Source: an uncultured Novosphingobium sp. (GTDB lineage Bacteria > Pseudomonadota > Alphaproteobacteria > Sphingomonadales > Sphingomonadaceae). Taken from it: DNA of 9,421 bases. The notes below the pieces were generated by a model that saw nothing but the letters and a program-made list of their open reading frames with translations, did not search any database and had not been told where the DNA came from. Shown one piece after another: positions 1 through 6,341 of the stretch (position 1 is its first letter; every line of letters begins with the position of its first letter). The DNA is taken from positions 1 to 9,421 of the forward strand of contig CALCQB010000190.1 in assembly GCA_937897535.1 (NCBI GenBank), written 5' to 3'. The translations under genes and the position numbers were made by a program.

Positions 1-62
1 CTCTCCGATCTCGGGATCGCCAGACAAAGGGTCAACAGGGTCAGGATAACGCGGTGCAGCAT
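1..62 (-). CDS. Possible 5' end of a secreted protein (partial)
   Basis: An ATG at 62-60 on the minus strand opens a frame that stays open to the window edge (20 full codons). The peptide begins Met-Leu-His-Arg and continues with a hydrophobic run (VILTLLTLCLAI), which is the shape of a signal peptide: a short basic N-terminus followed by a hydrophobic core. It lies 65 bases downstream of the dioxygenase gene in the same direction and could be the next gene of that operon. The ribosome binding site is weak (GAACGGCG just before ATG). With only 20 codons visible the protein cannot be identified, and the frame could be fortuitous. Confidence 0.4.
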   Translation of the reverse strand, partial: MLHRVILTLLTLCLAIPRSE

Positions 63-127
63 CGCCGTTCGTGTAGGCCAAGTTCCAGGCAGCTTCAATG
101 CTGCGCCGCGCGCGCCGTGGCGGGCGC

Positions 128-736
128 TCAGCTTGCCAGTTCCCGCCGCAACCAGCAGTTCACGTTGAACCGCGAGTCCTCGAACCTGCCGGAGGGGCAG
201 GAAATCGGTGAAACCTCGTGCGGCAGGAACGAAGGAAACACCGCCAGGCGGTCGTGTTCTGGTGCGACGGTCGTTCCTGCGGCGCCGCCCAAACCGTGTA
301 TCACCAGCTCTCCGCCCGAAAAACCGACCGGCTCGCGGTTGAGGTAATAGACGCAGCTGACCATCCGCAGGCTTTTCTCGGTGGTTTCCGAACGGGTCCG
401 GGTGTCGATGTGGCGGGCGTAGAAATCGCCTTCGCCATGCGCCACAACGCTGCATTCGCGGTGCCAGACCGGGAAGGGCGGCACGCCAACCGCCGCGATC
501 AGTTCGGCTTCGCTCGCCGCGATTGCAGCGAGCAACCCAGACAAATCGACCCCGATCCGGCCAGGCAAGCGCAGCGACGAGCGGACCTGCGGGACGGCAC
601 CTGCGCCGCCTTGCTGGCGCACTTCGGAAGGTACGAAGTTCGGCTCCGCAGCCAGTATCTGGTCCAGCAGGGCCCCCGCCGCCGCGCTGCCGAGGAAGCC
701 GTCGACGATCAGGTGCGGGCTGGTGGCCGGGGGCAA
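128..736 (-). CDS. 2-oxoglutarate/Fe(II)-dependent dioxygenase, prolyl-4-hydroxylase-like
   Basis: The 202-residue product has the marks of the double-stranded beta-helix 2OG/Fe(II) dioxygenases. The metal-binding pair is His109-x-Asp111 in YARHIDTR, the distal histidine is His173 in FPSFLPHEV, and Arg189 in SRFNVNCW is the likely 2OG carboxylate anchor. The segment FSGGELVIHG (139-148) matches the strand seen in the P4H-like group that hydroxylates protein side chains. Such enzymes couple decarboxylation of 2-oxoglutarate to hydroxylation of a substrate. No signal peptide is seen, so it should be cytoplasmic. The start is TTG, because the frame has no ATG until residue 126. TGAGGA, which includes the ychF stop codon, sits at good ribosome-binding distance. 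Only 7 bases separate it from ychF, so translational coupling is likely. The substrate is unknown; a ribosomal or translation-factor target is an inference from context. Confidence 0.85.
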   Translation of the reverse strand: MPPATSPHLIVDGFLGSAAAGALLDQILAAEPNFVPSEVRQQGGAGAVPQVRSSLRLPGRIGVDLSGLLAAIAASEAELIAAVGVPPFPVWHRECSVVAHGEGDFYARHIDTRTRSETTEKSLRMVSCVYYLNREPVGFSGGELVIHGLGGAAGTTVAPEHDRLAVFPSFLPHEVSPISCPSGRFEDSRFNVNCWLRRELAS

Positions 737-743
737 GCGGTCC

Positions 744-1844
744 TCAGACGTTGAACTTGAAATGCAGCACGTCGCCGTCCTGGATCACGTATTCCTTGCC
801 TTCCTGGCGCAGTTTGCCGGCTTCCTTGGCGGCGTTTTCGCCGCCGAGGCCGACGAAATCGTCGTAGGCAATGGTTTCGGCGCGGATGAAGCCGCGCTGC
901 ATGTCCGAGTGGATCTCACCCGCCGCTTCAGGGGCCTTGGCGCCCTGATGGACGGTCCAGGCCCGCGCTTCCTTGGGGCCGACGGTGAAGAAGGTGATGA
1001 GGTGGAGCAGGTCATAACCCGAGCGGATCACGCGGGCGAGCCCGGTTTCGTGCAGGCCCATTTCCTCGAGGAACACCATCCGCTCCTCGTCATCCATGCC
1101 GGTCAGCTCGCTTTCGATCGCGGCCGACACGATCACGGCGTTGGCCCCTTCGGCCTTGGCTTTTTCGAAGACCTTGGCGGAAAAGGCGTTGCCCTCGGCG
1201 GCGCTGTCTTCCTCGACGTTGCAGACATAGAGCACCGGTTTGGCGGTCAGCAGCTGGGCCTGGTTGAACACCCGCAGCTCTTCCTCGTCGGTCGGACGGG
1301 CCAGTCGGGCCGGTTTTCCTTCGCGCAGCAATTCGAGCGCCGGAGTGAGCACGGCGGCGATCAGCTTGTTCTCCTTGTCGCCCTGCGCGGCCTTCTTCTG
1401 CGCGGCGGGAACGCGCTTTTCGAGGCTTTCGAGGTCGGACAGCATCAGCTCGGTCTCGACCGTCTCGGCGTCCGAGATCGGGTCCACCTTGTTGTCGACG
1501 TGCTGGATGTCGTCATTCTCGAAGCAGCGCAGCACGTGGACGATGGCGTCAACCTCGCGGATGTTGCCGAGGAACTGGTTGCCGAGCCCTTCGCCCTTGC
1601 TCGCCCCGCGTACGAGGCCCGCGATATCGACAAAGCCGAGCTGGGTCGGGATGATCTTCTGGCTGCCGGCAATCGCGGCCAGCTTGTCGAGCCGCGGATC
1701 GGGCACGCCGACGTTGCCGACGTTCGGCTCGATCGTGCAGAACGGATAGTTCGCCGCCTGCGCCGCCTGGGTTTCAGTCAGCGCATTGAACAGGGTCGAT
1801 TTGCCGACATTGGGCAGACCGACGATACCGCAACGAAAACCCAT
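744..1844 (-). CDS. ychF: Ribosome-binding ATPase YchF (Obg-family P-loop NTPase)
   Basis: The 366-residue protein matches YchF over its whole length (family about 363 residues). It has the G1 loop GLPNVGKST (9-17), switch II DIAGLV (73-78), where a hydrophobic residue replaces the usual catalytic Gln, and NVEE (209-212) in place of the GTPase NKxD motif, which explains the ATP preference of the family. RCFENDDIQHV includes His115, equivalent to the His114 studied in E. coli YchF. A TGS domain occupies about 282-366. YchF binds ribosomes and affects translation-initiation fidelity and the oxidative stress response. Two ATGs are adjacent (1847 and 1844). I chose the second because the family begins MGFRCGIVG and the upstream GGAG lies six bases before it, against three for the first. 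It lies 64 bases after the P-loop kinase gene and 7 bases before the dioxygenase. Confidence 0.97.
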   Translation of the reverse strand: MGFRCGIVGLPNVGKSTLFNALTETQAAQAANYPFCTIEPNVGNVGVPDPRLDKLAAIAGSQKIIPTQLGFVDIAGLVRGASKGEGLGNQFLGNIREVDAIVHVLRCFENDDIQHVDNKVDPISDAETVETELMLSDLESLEKRVPAAQKKAAQGDKENKLIAAVLTPALELLREGKPARLARPTDEEELRVFNQAQLLTAKPVLYVCNVEEDSAAEGNAFSAKVFEKAKAEGANAVIVSAAIESELTGMDDEERMVFLEEMGLHETGLARVIRSGYDLLHLITFFTVGPKEARAWTVHQGAKAPEAAGEIHSDMQRGFIRAETIAYDDFVGLGGENAAKEAGKLRQEGKEYVIQDGDVLHFKFNV

Positions 1845-1908
1845 CATTCACTCCGACTGGGGGCCAAGCGGCGGCCCATAGCGGGGGCAGGGCGGTTTGG
1901 CGAGGGGG

Positions 1909-2406
1909 CTAATGCGCGGCAAGCCAGCGTTCGGCCTCCACCGGACTGCGCAGCCGCACGACTTCGCCCGCGAAATCGCTTAGCGCCTGGGCATTGCGAC
2001 CACGCCAGGCGGAACGAAACTGCAGGACGTAGAGCAGAAACTCAAGATTGAGGTTCTCGGTGCAGCCCTCGGTCATGTCGGGCCGGGCGCGTCCCCGGTA
2101 TTGCCACCAGCGCTTCAACACGCGCCAAAGGCACAGCCAGGTCGGGTAATCGAGCCAGATCACGGTATCGGCGCGCTTGATCCTGACCGGCAGGGTTGAG
2201 CCATAATTGCCGTCGATGATCCAGCGATCCTGCGCCAGGACCTGTTCGACCTGAACCAAGGCCTCGGCCCGGTCGCGCTCGACCCAGCCGGGAAGCCAAT
2301 GCAGCTTGTCCATGTGGTAAAGCGGCAGCCCGGTCCGCTCCGTCAGTTGGTGCGACAGCGTCGATTTGCCGGCCCCGGGCGATCCGATCACCAGCACGCG
2401 CTGCAT
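1909..2406 (-). CDS. P-loop kinase-like protein (adenylate kinase/FlaR-like)
   Basis: A 165-residue cytoplasmic protein with a Walker A loop GSPGAGKST (8-16) right at the N-terminus. A Walker B-like strand TVIWLD (81-86) is followed by an Arg/Lys/Trp-rich stretch (94-107) that could form a lid. The segments LYHMDKLHW (29-37) and WIIDGNYG (62-69) are typical of small adenylate kinase-related proteins, often annotated as topology-modulation protein FlaR or P-loop AAA proteins. The phosphoryl acceptor is not known. The ATG lies 3 bases after the pth stop codon, so the two genes are very likely co-translated; the ribosome binding site is poor (GGCGGA about 13 bases upstream). Pth and YchF are neighbours in many proteobacteria, and here this gene sits between them. 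Confidence is high for a P-loop NTPase and low for any specific function. Confidence 0.85.
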   Translation of the reverse strand: MQRVLVIGSPGAGKSTLSHQLTERTGLPLYHMDKLHWLPGWVERDRAEALVQVEQVLAQDRWIIDGNYGSTLPVRIKRADTVIWLDYPTWLCLWRVLKRWWQYRGRARPDMTEGCTENLNLEFLLYVLQFRSAWRGRNAQALSDFAGEVVRLRSPVEAERWLAAH

Positions 2407-2409
2407 GGC

Positions 2410-2979
2410 TCAATCCGCCAGCCGCAGGGCCAGCTCGCTCATGAAGCGGGCGTCGTCGCGCTTGGCCAGCCAGTCGGCCTCCGCCGCGATCCCGCCCAGC
2501 ATGTCGGCCAGCGGGTCCAGCTCGGACTTGGCATAGTTGCCGAGCACATAGCCGGTGACCCGGTCCTTGTGCCCCGGATGCCCGATCCCGATCCGGACCC
2601 GGCGAAAATCGGGGCCGAGATGCTGGTCGATCGAGCGCAGCCCGTTATGCCCGGCAAGGCCGCCGCCAATCCGGACCTTGACCTTGAACGGGGCGAGATC
2701 GAGTTCGTCATGGAACACGGTCAGCGCCTCGGTGCCGAGCTTGTAGAACCGCAGCGCCTCGCCGACCGAACGCCCGCTTTCGTTCATGAAGGTCGCGGGC
2801 TTAAGCAGCAGGACCTTTTGCCCGCCGATCCGGCCTTCCTGGGTCCAGCCGAGGAACTTCTTCTGGACCGGCCCGAAGCTGTGCACTTCGGCCAGCGTGT
2901 CAAGCGCCATGAAGCCGACATTGTGCCGGTGGAAAGTGTATTGCGGACCAGGATTTCCGAGGCCAACCCAGATTTGCAC
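2410..2979 (-). CDS. pth: Peptidyl-tRNA hydrolase (Pth)
   Basis: The 189-residue protein is a full-length bacterial Pth. It cleaves the ester bond of peptidyl-tRNA released prematurely from ribosomes, which frees tRNA and is essential in bacteria. Visible hallmarks are the opening GLGNPG (6-11), HRHNVGF with catalytic His19 (E. coli His20), KPATFMNESG with Asn66, FHDELDL with Asp91 (E. coli Asp93), and GGLAGHNGLRS with Asn112 (E. coli Asn114). The start is GTG; CAGGAGAT lies about eight bases upstream, and the product then begins directly with the family's first beta strand. It follows rplY at a distance of 106 bases, as in many proteobacteria, but a terminator-like hairpin stands between them. 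The stop codon is 3 bases from the next ATG. Confidence 0.97.
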   Translation of the reverse strand: MQIWVGLGNPGPQYTFHRHNVGFMALDTLAEVHSFGPVQKKFLGWTQEGRIGGQKVLLLKPATFMNESGRSVGEALRFYKLGTEALTVFHDELDLAPFKVKVRIGGGLAGHNGLRSIDQHLGPDFRRVRIGIGHPGHKDRVTGYVLGNYAKSELDPLADMLGGIAAEADWLAKRDDARFMSELALRLAD

Positions 2980-3020
2980 CGCGCGATCTCCTGCAGGTCT
3001 GCTTGACCGGTTTGCGAGCT

Positions 3021-3057
3021 AAAATGAAAGCCGGGCCGTGTTGCCACGGCCCGGCTT
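3021..3057 (-). terminator. Intrinsic terminator-like hairpin after rplY
   Basis: A perfect 13-bp stem (3028-3040 pairing with 3045-3057) with a four-base loop is followed on the minus strand by TTCATTTT (3028-3021). The GC-rich stem and T-rich tail fit a Rho-independent terminator for rplY, read on the minus strand. No T run follows the hairpin on the plus strand, so it is not bidirectional. It ends only 41 bases before the pth start codon, so any transcript of pth must read through it or start in or just beside it. Confidence 0.8.
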
Positions 3058-3085
3058 ATCATCGAACAGCAAAGTTGCGAGTGGC

Positions 3086-3700
3086 TTATTCGCCTTCTTC
3101 GGTCTTCGCGTTGTCGCCTTCTTCGCTGCGCAGGCCCGAAGGGGCAACGATCGTGGCGATGGTGAAATCGCGGTCGGTGATCGCGGAAACCGAACCAGCC
3201 GGCAGCTTCACGTGGCTGATGTGGATCGAATCGCCGAGGTCGAAGCCAGTGACATCGATCTGGATGTCGTCGGGAATCTTGTCGCTTTCGCAGACCAGTT
3301 CCAGCTCGTGGCGGACGATGTTGAGCACGCCGCCGCGCTTCAGGCCCGGCGAAGCTTCTTCGTTGATGAACAACACCGGCACTTCGACGTGGACCTTGGC
3401 GTCCTTCGACAGGCGCAGGAAATCGGCGTGGAGCGGACGATCGTTGACCGGGTGGAAGGCAACATCCTTGGGCAGGGTGCGCAGCTTCTTGCCGCCGACT
3501 TCCACTTCGACGATCGAGTTGAAGAAGTGGCCAGTGCCCAGCTGCTTGCGCAGCAGCTTTTCTTCGACGTGGATCGCCAGGGGTTCTTCATTACCGCCAT
3601 AGACAACGGCAGGGACGCGGCCTTCGCGACGCAGGGCACGGGAGGCTCCCTTGCCTGCCCGTTCGCGCGTCTCGGCCGGCAGGGTCAGCGTATCGCTCAT
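3086..3700 (-). CDS. rplY: 50S ribosomal protein L25, long Ctc form
   Basis: The 204-residue protein belongs to the two-domain L25/TL5/Ctc type. The N-terminal 5S rRNA-binding L25 domain covers about residues 5-94, with GKGASRALRREGRVPAVVYG at 16-35 and HADFLRL at 91-97. A C-terminal TL5 beta domain covers about 100-188 (VEVPVLFINEEASPGLKRGG, then DIQIDVTGFDLGDSIHISHV). An acidic, probably disordered tail ends the protein (192-204). It binds 5S rRNA in the central protuberance of the large subunit. The short E. coli form lacks the second domain; the long form is usual in alphaproteobacteria. The ATG has AAAGG eight bases upstream. The gene is first in its cluster and ends in a terminator-like hairpin. 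Its promoter should lie in 3701-3838, but I cannot pick convincing boxes there. Confidence 0.97.
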   Translation of the reverse strand: MSDTLTLPAETRERAGKGASRALRREGRVPAVVYGGNEEPLAIHVEEKLLRKQLGTGHFFNSIVEVEVGGKKLRTLPKDVAFHPVNDRPLHADFLRLSKDAKVHVEVPVLFINEEASPGLKRGGVLNIVRHELELVCESDKIPDDIQIDVTGFDLGDSIHISHVKLPAGSVSAITDRDFTIATIVAPSGLRSEEGDNAKTEEGE

Positions 3701-3838
3701 AACTCAAGCCTTTCGATAAACTTGTTGGTACACTTCTCCGTCACGCCTCCAGGGATGACCATGACGGGAAGCGCGGGCCGTTAGCGGCAATGCGGGGGAA
3801 ATGCAAGCAATCGTCGTCCCGGATCGGGCCCGGAAGGT

Positions 3839-4699
3839 CTACTGCAGCCGCGTAACCTTCCAGCCGCGCGCCGCCAGCATCGCCGGCAAGCCATCGCGGC
3901 CCGCCAGGTGCGCCGCACCGACCGCGACGAACGGCCGCGCCCCGCTGGCCAGCAGGACTTCAAGCCGGGCAGCCCAGGCCCGGTTGCGGCCGACCAGCAG
4001 CGCCTCGCGCAGGGCCGGGGCCTTGGCGAAGTCCTCGTCGGTGATCCGCGCGATCAGCTCCATGTTGCCGCTGGACCAGGCCGTTTGCAGCTCGGCGACA
4101 TCGAGCGCGCGGGTCGTGCCGTCGAGCAGGACCGCATCGAGCAATGCGCGCTGGTCGGTCTCGGCCAGCCGGTCGAAGATCGCCAGCTGGGCGGCAGCGC
4201 CCTCGAACTCCTCGATCGGACCGGTCCAGGCGCGGGCGAGCGCGCGGTCGATGCCGTTGGCGGTGTCGCCGGAATTGCCCCCGGCATTCTGCAGCATCAG
4301 CGCCGCCGCCCAGGTTTCATAAGGATCGAGCGCGCCGGGCTTTATCCCGCCATCTTTGAGTTCGTCAGCCAGCTCGTCGCGCAAGTCAGGCGCGATCCGC
4401 TGGTCTAGCGGGGGCAGGCCTGGCGACTGGGCCAACGCGGCAAAGGCTTTGGCCGTGCCCGCATCGTCGGTGATGTCGGCGACTTCGAGCACTAACCGGT
4501 CGGCGGCCTTGAGCGCGGCGTCGACCTTGTCCGAGCGCCATGCGACCGGTTTGGGCAAGGCATGGATCGTCCCGAACAGCCAGGCCTTCTCGCCGTTCGG
4601 TCCCGACACCAGCCACAGCGCGGGCCGGGCGGGTTCGGGGCTGGCGCAACCGGCCAGCGCCAGCAGCAAGAGCAGCGCCGCGATCAGCCTATTGGACAC
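3839..4699 (-). CDS. TraB/GumN-family putative lipoprotein
   Basis: A 286-residue protein starting on GTG at 4699, with AAGG six bases upstream. The start is chosen because translation then opens on a lipoprotein signal: SNR, a leucine-rich core (5-15), then the lipobox LAGC with Cys18. Ala at +2 suggests outer-membrane sorting, by the E. coli rule. The mature part carries the two GxxH motifs of the TraB/PrgY/GumN/TIKI family: LFGTIH (His46) near the start and VGAAH (His264) near the end, plus the conserved Glu72 in LVLEV. In animal TIKI these residues build a metal-dependent protease; activity in bacterial members is not established. It overlaps the upstream paralogue by 11 bases (4689-4699), so the pair is coupled. 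It could act as a periplasmic protease or a regulator. Confidence 0.85.
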   Translation of the reverse strand: MSNRLIAALLLLLALAGCASPEPARPALWLVSGPNGEKAWLFGTIHALPKPVAWRSDKVDAALKAADRLVLEVADITDDAGTAKAFAALAQSPGLPPLDQRIAPDLRDELADELKDGGIKPGALDPYETWAAALMLQNAGGNSGDTANGIDRALARAWTGPIEEFEGAAAQLAIFDRLAETDQRALLDAVLLDGTTRALDVAELQTAWSSGNMELIARITDEDFAKAPALREALLVGRNRAWAARLEVLLASGARPFVAVGAAHLAGRDGLPAMLAARGWKVTRLQ

Positions 4700-5618
4700 G
4701 AACCGCCTTGATCCCGTCCTTGGCCAGCAGTTGCTGGACCGAATCCTTGCCGCCCAGGTGGCCGGCACCGACCGCGATGAACACCACGCCGGGCTGGTCG
4801 AGCCGATGGTCGATCCAGACCGCCCAGTTGCGGTTGCGGTCGCTCAGCAGGGCCCGGTAAAGCACCGGATCGTCGGTTTCGGCATTGAGCAGTTCGGCCA
4901 GCGCCGCGGGATCGCCTTTGGCCCAAGCCTGGACCATCTTGTCGATATCCTGAGTCAAGGTCGGCAGCGCGTCGATCACATCGAACAGGTAGGTTTTCTG
5001 AACCTCGGGGTTGAGACCGTTGAAGATGCCGAGCTGAAACTCCAGCGTTTCCAGCCCGCTGCGCGGTCGCCCCAGCGCCTTGTTGCGGGTGCTGAGCTGG
5101 TTTTCGACCCCGCTGTCGATCGAATAGCCCGCCTTTTGCAGTGGCAAGGTCGCGAGCGCCACCGCGGCAAACCACGGCTTGTAACGATCGAACGCCCCCG
5201 GCGGCAGGCCCAGCCCGGTCATCGCGCCTTCGTACTTGCCGCGCTGCTGGGCTGACATGCCGTCGCGCAGGCTCTGTCCGGCCGGGAGTGAGCCGTGCTT
5301 GAGCATCAAGCCAATGCTCTCACCCTGGGACACTTCGGGGATTTCGGTGACCAGTTCCTGCGATTGCTCGAACGCCTTGGCGAGCGGGCCATGGTACCAT
5401 TCGATCCCCTTGGGCAGCAGGTGGACCGTGCCGAACAGGTAGATCGTGGTGTCGGCGTCGGACACCTTCCACAAGGCCGGCTTGGCGACGGTCGTCCATA
5501 CCACCGGAGCAGGGGCAACGGCGGGGGCGGGGGCCTGTTGTCCGGCAAAGGTTACAGGGCCCAGCAGCAGGCAGGTTGCAGCCAGCGGGGCGATCAGAAA
5601 GCGGTGAAATCGGGTCAT
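4689..5618 (-). CDS. TraB/GumN-family secreted protein
   Basis: A 309-residue protein. I start at the ATG at 5618 because AAAGGACGG lies just upstream and the product then begins with a Sec signal peptide (MTRFHRF, hydrophobic core 8-22, likely cleavage near VTFAG-QQ at 22-28). An Ala/Pro linker (29-38) leads into the TraB/GumN domain: LWKVSDADTTIYLFGTVH with His66, the conserved Glu92 in LVTEIPEV, SDRNRNWAVWI, and VGAGH with His287 near the C-terminus. Both GxxH motifs are intact, so a metal-binding periplasmic enzyme is plausible. It is a diverged paralogue of the gene that overlaps its 3' end, but lacks the lipobox cysteine. It lies 43 bases after the XRE regulator in the same direction, and so may belong to that operon. 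The function in bacteria is unproven. Confidence 0.87.
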   Translation of the reverse strand: MTRFHRFLIAPLAATCLLLGPVTFAGQQAPAPAVAPAPVVWTTVAKPALWKVSDADTTIYLFGTVHLLPKGIEWYHGPLAKAFEQSQELVTEIPEVSQGESIGLMLKHGSLPAGQSLRDGMSAQQRGKYEGAMTGLGLPPGAFDRYKPWFAAVALATLPLQKAGYSIDSGVENQLSTRNKALGRPRSGLETLEFQLGIFNGLNPEVQKTYLFDVIDALPTLTQDIDKMVQAWAKGDPAALAELLNAETDDPVLYRALLSDRNRNWAVWIDHRLDQPGVVFIAVGAGHLGGKDSVQQLLAKDGIKAVRVQ

Positions 5619-5661
5619 ACCCCGTCCTTTGCCACAAAGGCTTTGCAATTGCTGAACGGTT

Positions 5662-5856
5662 TCATGACCCGTCGTCGAAAATTTCCTCGATCGGCATCGC
5701 GAACAGGCGCGAAATCCGGAAGGCGAGCGGGAGCGAAGGGTCGTGCTTGCCGGTTTCGATCGCGTTGACCGCCTGGCGCGACACCTCGAGCCGCTCGGCC
5801 AGATCGGCCTGGCTCCAGTGACGCTCGGCGCGCAGGACCCGCAGCTGGTTCTTCAC
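5662..5856 (-). CDS. Small XRE-family helix-turn-helix regulator
   Basis: A 64-residue protein made almost only of a Cro/C1-type HTH domain: NQLRVLRAERHWSQADLAERL, then SRQAVNAIETGKHDPSLPLAF, then ISRLFAMPIEEIFDD. The recognition helix is about residues 26-35, and the ending IEEIF is usual in this minimal class. It starts at GTG 5856, inside the stop codon of the membrane gene before it (GTGA overlap); a longer frame upstream only overlaps that gene. Short regulators of this class often pair with a small membrane protein of unknown function, and the overlap here suggests such a functional pair. By family analogy it would bind its own promoter as a dimer, and the operator would be sought in 6863-7213. 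No effector domain is present. Confidence 0.9.
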   Translation of the reverse strand: MKNQLRVLRAERHWSQADLAERLEVSRQAVNAIETGKHDPSLPLAFRISRLFAMPIEEIFDDGS

Positions 5857-6341
5857 CGCCCGTCCCGCCACAGCAGCACCTTGTAGATGCAGACGAAGAA
5901 GGCCGGCGCGAGCAAGGCGAAAAAGATCACCGCATGGCCGATCCCGCCGACGAAATGCCACACCGCATCGGGATGGCGCTGGAATTCCTCCAGCAGGTCA
6001 GGCTCAACCCATGAATTGTTGACCCGGACCCGGATCGCGTCCTCGAACACCAGCAGCACGATCGCGATGATCATCGGCACCGTGACGAGGCAATAGACGA
6101 ACCATTGCGCGGCCTGGTGCCAGATCCGTTCGGCAAATTCGTCGCGCATGAACCGGGCGACCACCAGGAAGATCGCCAAGGCCAGGTTGATCAGCGTGAC
6201 GACCCCGAAAATAAGAGAAAGCGGCTTGGGCAACGGGATCAGCAGCAGCCCGGTAAGCCTGCCAAGTAACCGGACCAGATAGGCTATCGAAATCCAGAAA
6301 CTGATGTCGATCAGCCGGATATAGAGCTGATAGCGCTTCAC
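5853..6341 (-). CDS. Four-helix membrane protein, second paralogue of XRE-linked pair
   Basis: A 162-residue integral membrane protein of unknown function. It starts at GTG 6341, which overlaps the stop codon of the preceding paralogue (GTGA), and it ends in a second GTGA overlap with the XRE gene. Hydrophobic segments lie near residues 10-35, 42-62, 79-99 and 133-153. A charged cytoplasmic-looking segment with RDEFAERIWHQAA (66-78) lies between the second and third. It aligns with the upstream gene product at both ends and in this motif: (K/R)RY near the start, RDE(F/Y)AER(I/L)W.QAA in the middle, and WRDGR at the C-terminus. I do not recognise a named family. DE-rich motifs between helices also occur in membrane partners of other small XRE regulators, which makes a sensor or anti-regulator role conceivable. 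That is inference only. Confidence 0.82.
   Translation of the reverse strand: MKRYQLYIRLIDISFWISIAYLVRLLGRLTGLLLIPLPKPLSLIFGVVTLINLALAIFLVVARFMRDEFAERIWHQAAQWFVYCLVTVPMIIAIVLLVFEDAIRVRVNNSWVEPDLLEEFQRHPDAVWHFVGGIGHAVIFFALLAPAFFVCIYKVLLWRDGR

Noticed and set aside
89..104. Hairpin GCAGC-TTCAAT-GCTGC after the oxygenase gene
   Set aside because: The stem is only five base pairs and there is no T run, so it is not supported as a terminator.
1858..1885. GGGCC/GGCCC hairpin between the P-loop gene and ychF
   Set aside because: A short stem without a T tract in a GC-rich spacer; this can be expected by chance.
723..2051. 442-codon open frame on the plus strand opposite ychF
   Set aside because: It is antisense to an unmistakable full-length ychF and part of the next gene. 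Long antisense frames are common in GC-rich DNA, and this product shows no recognisable motif.
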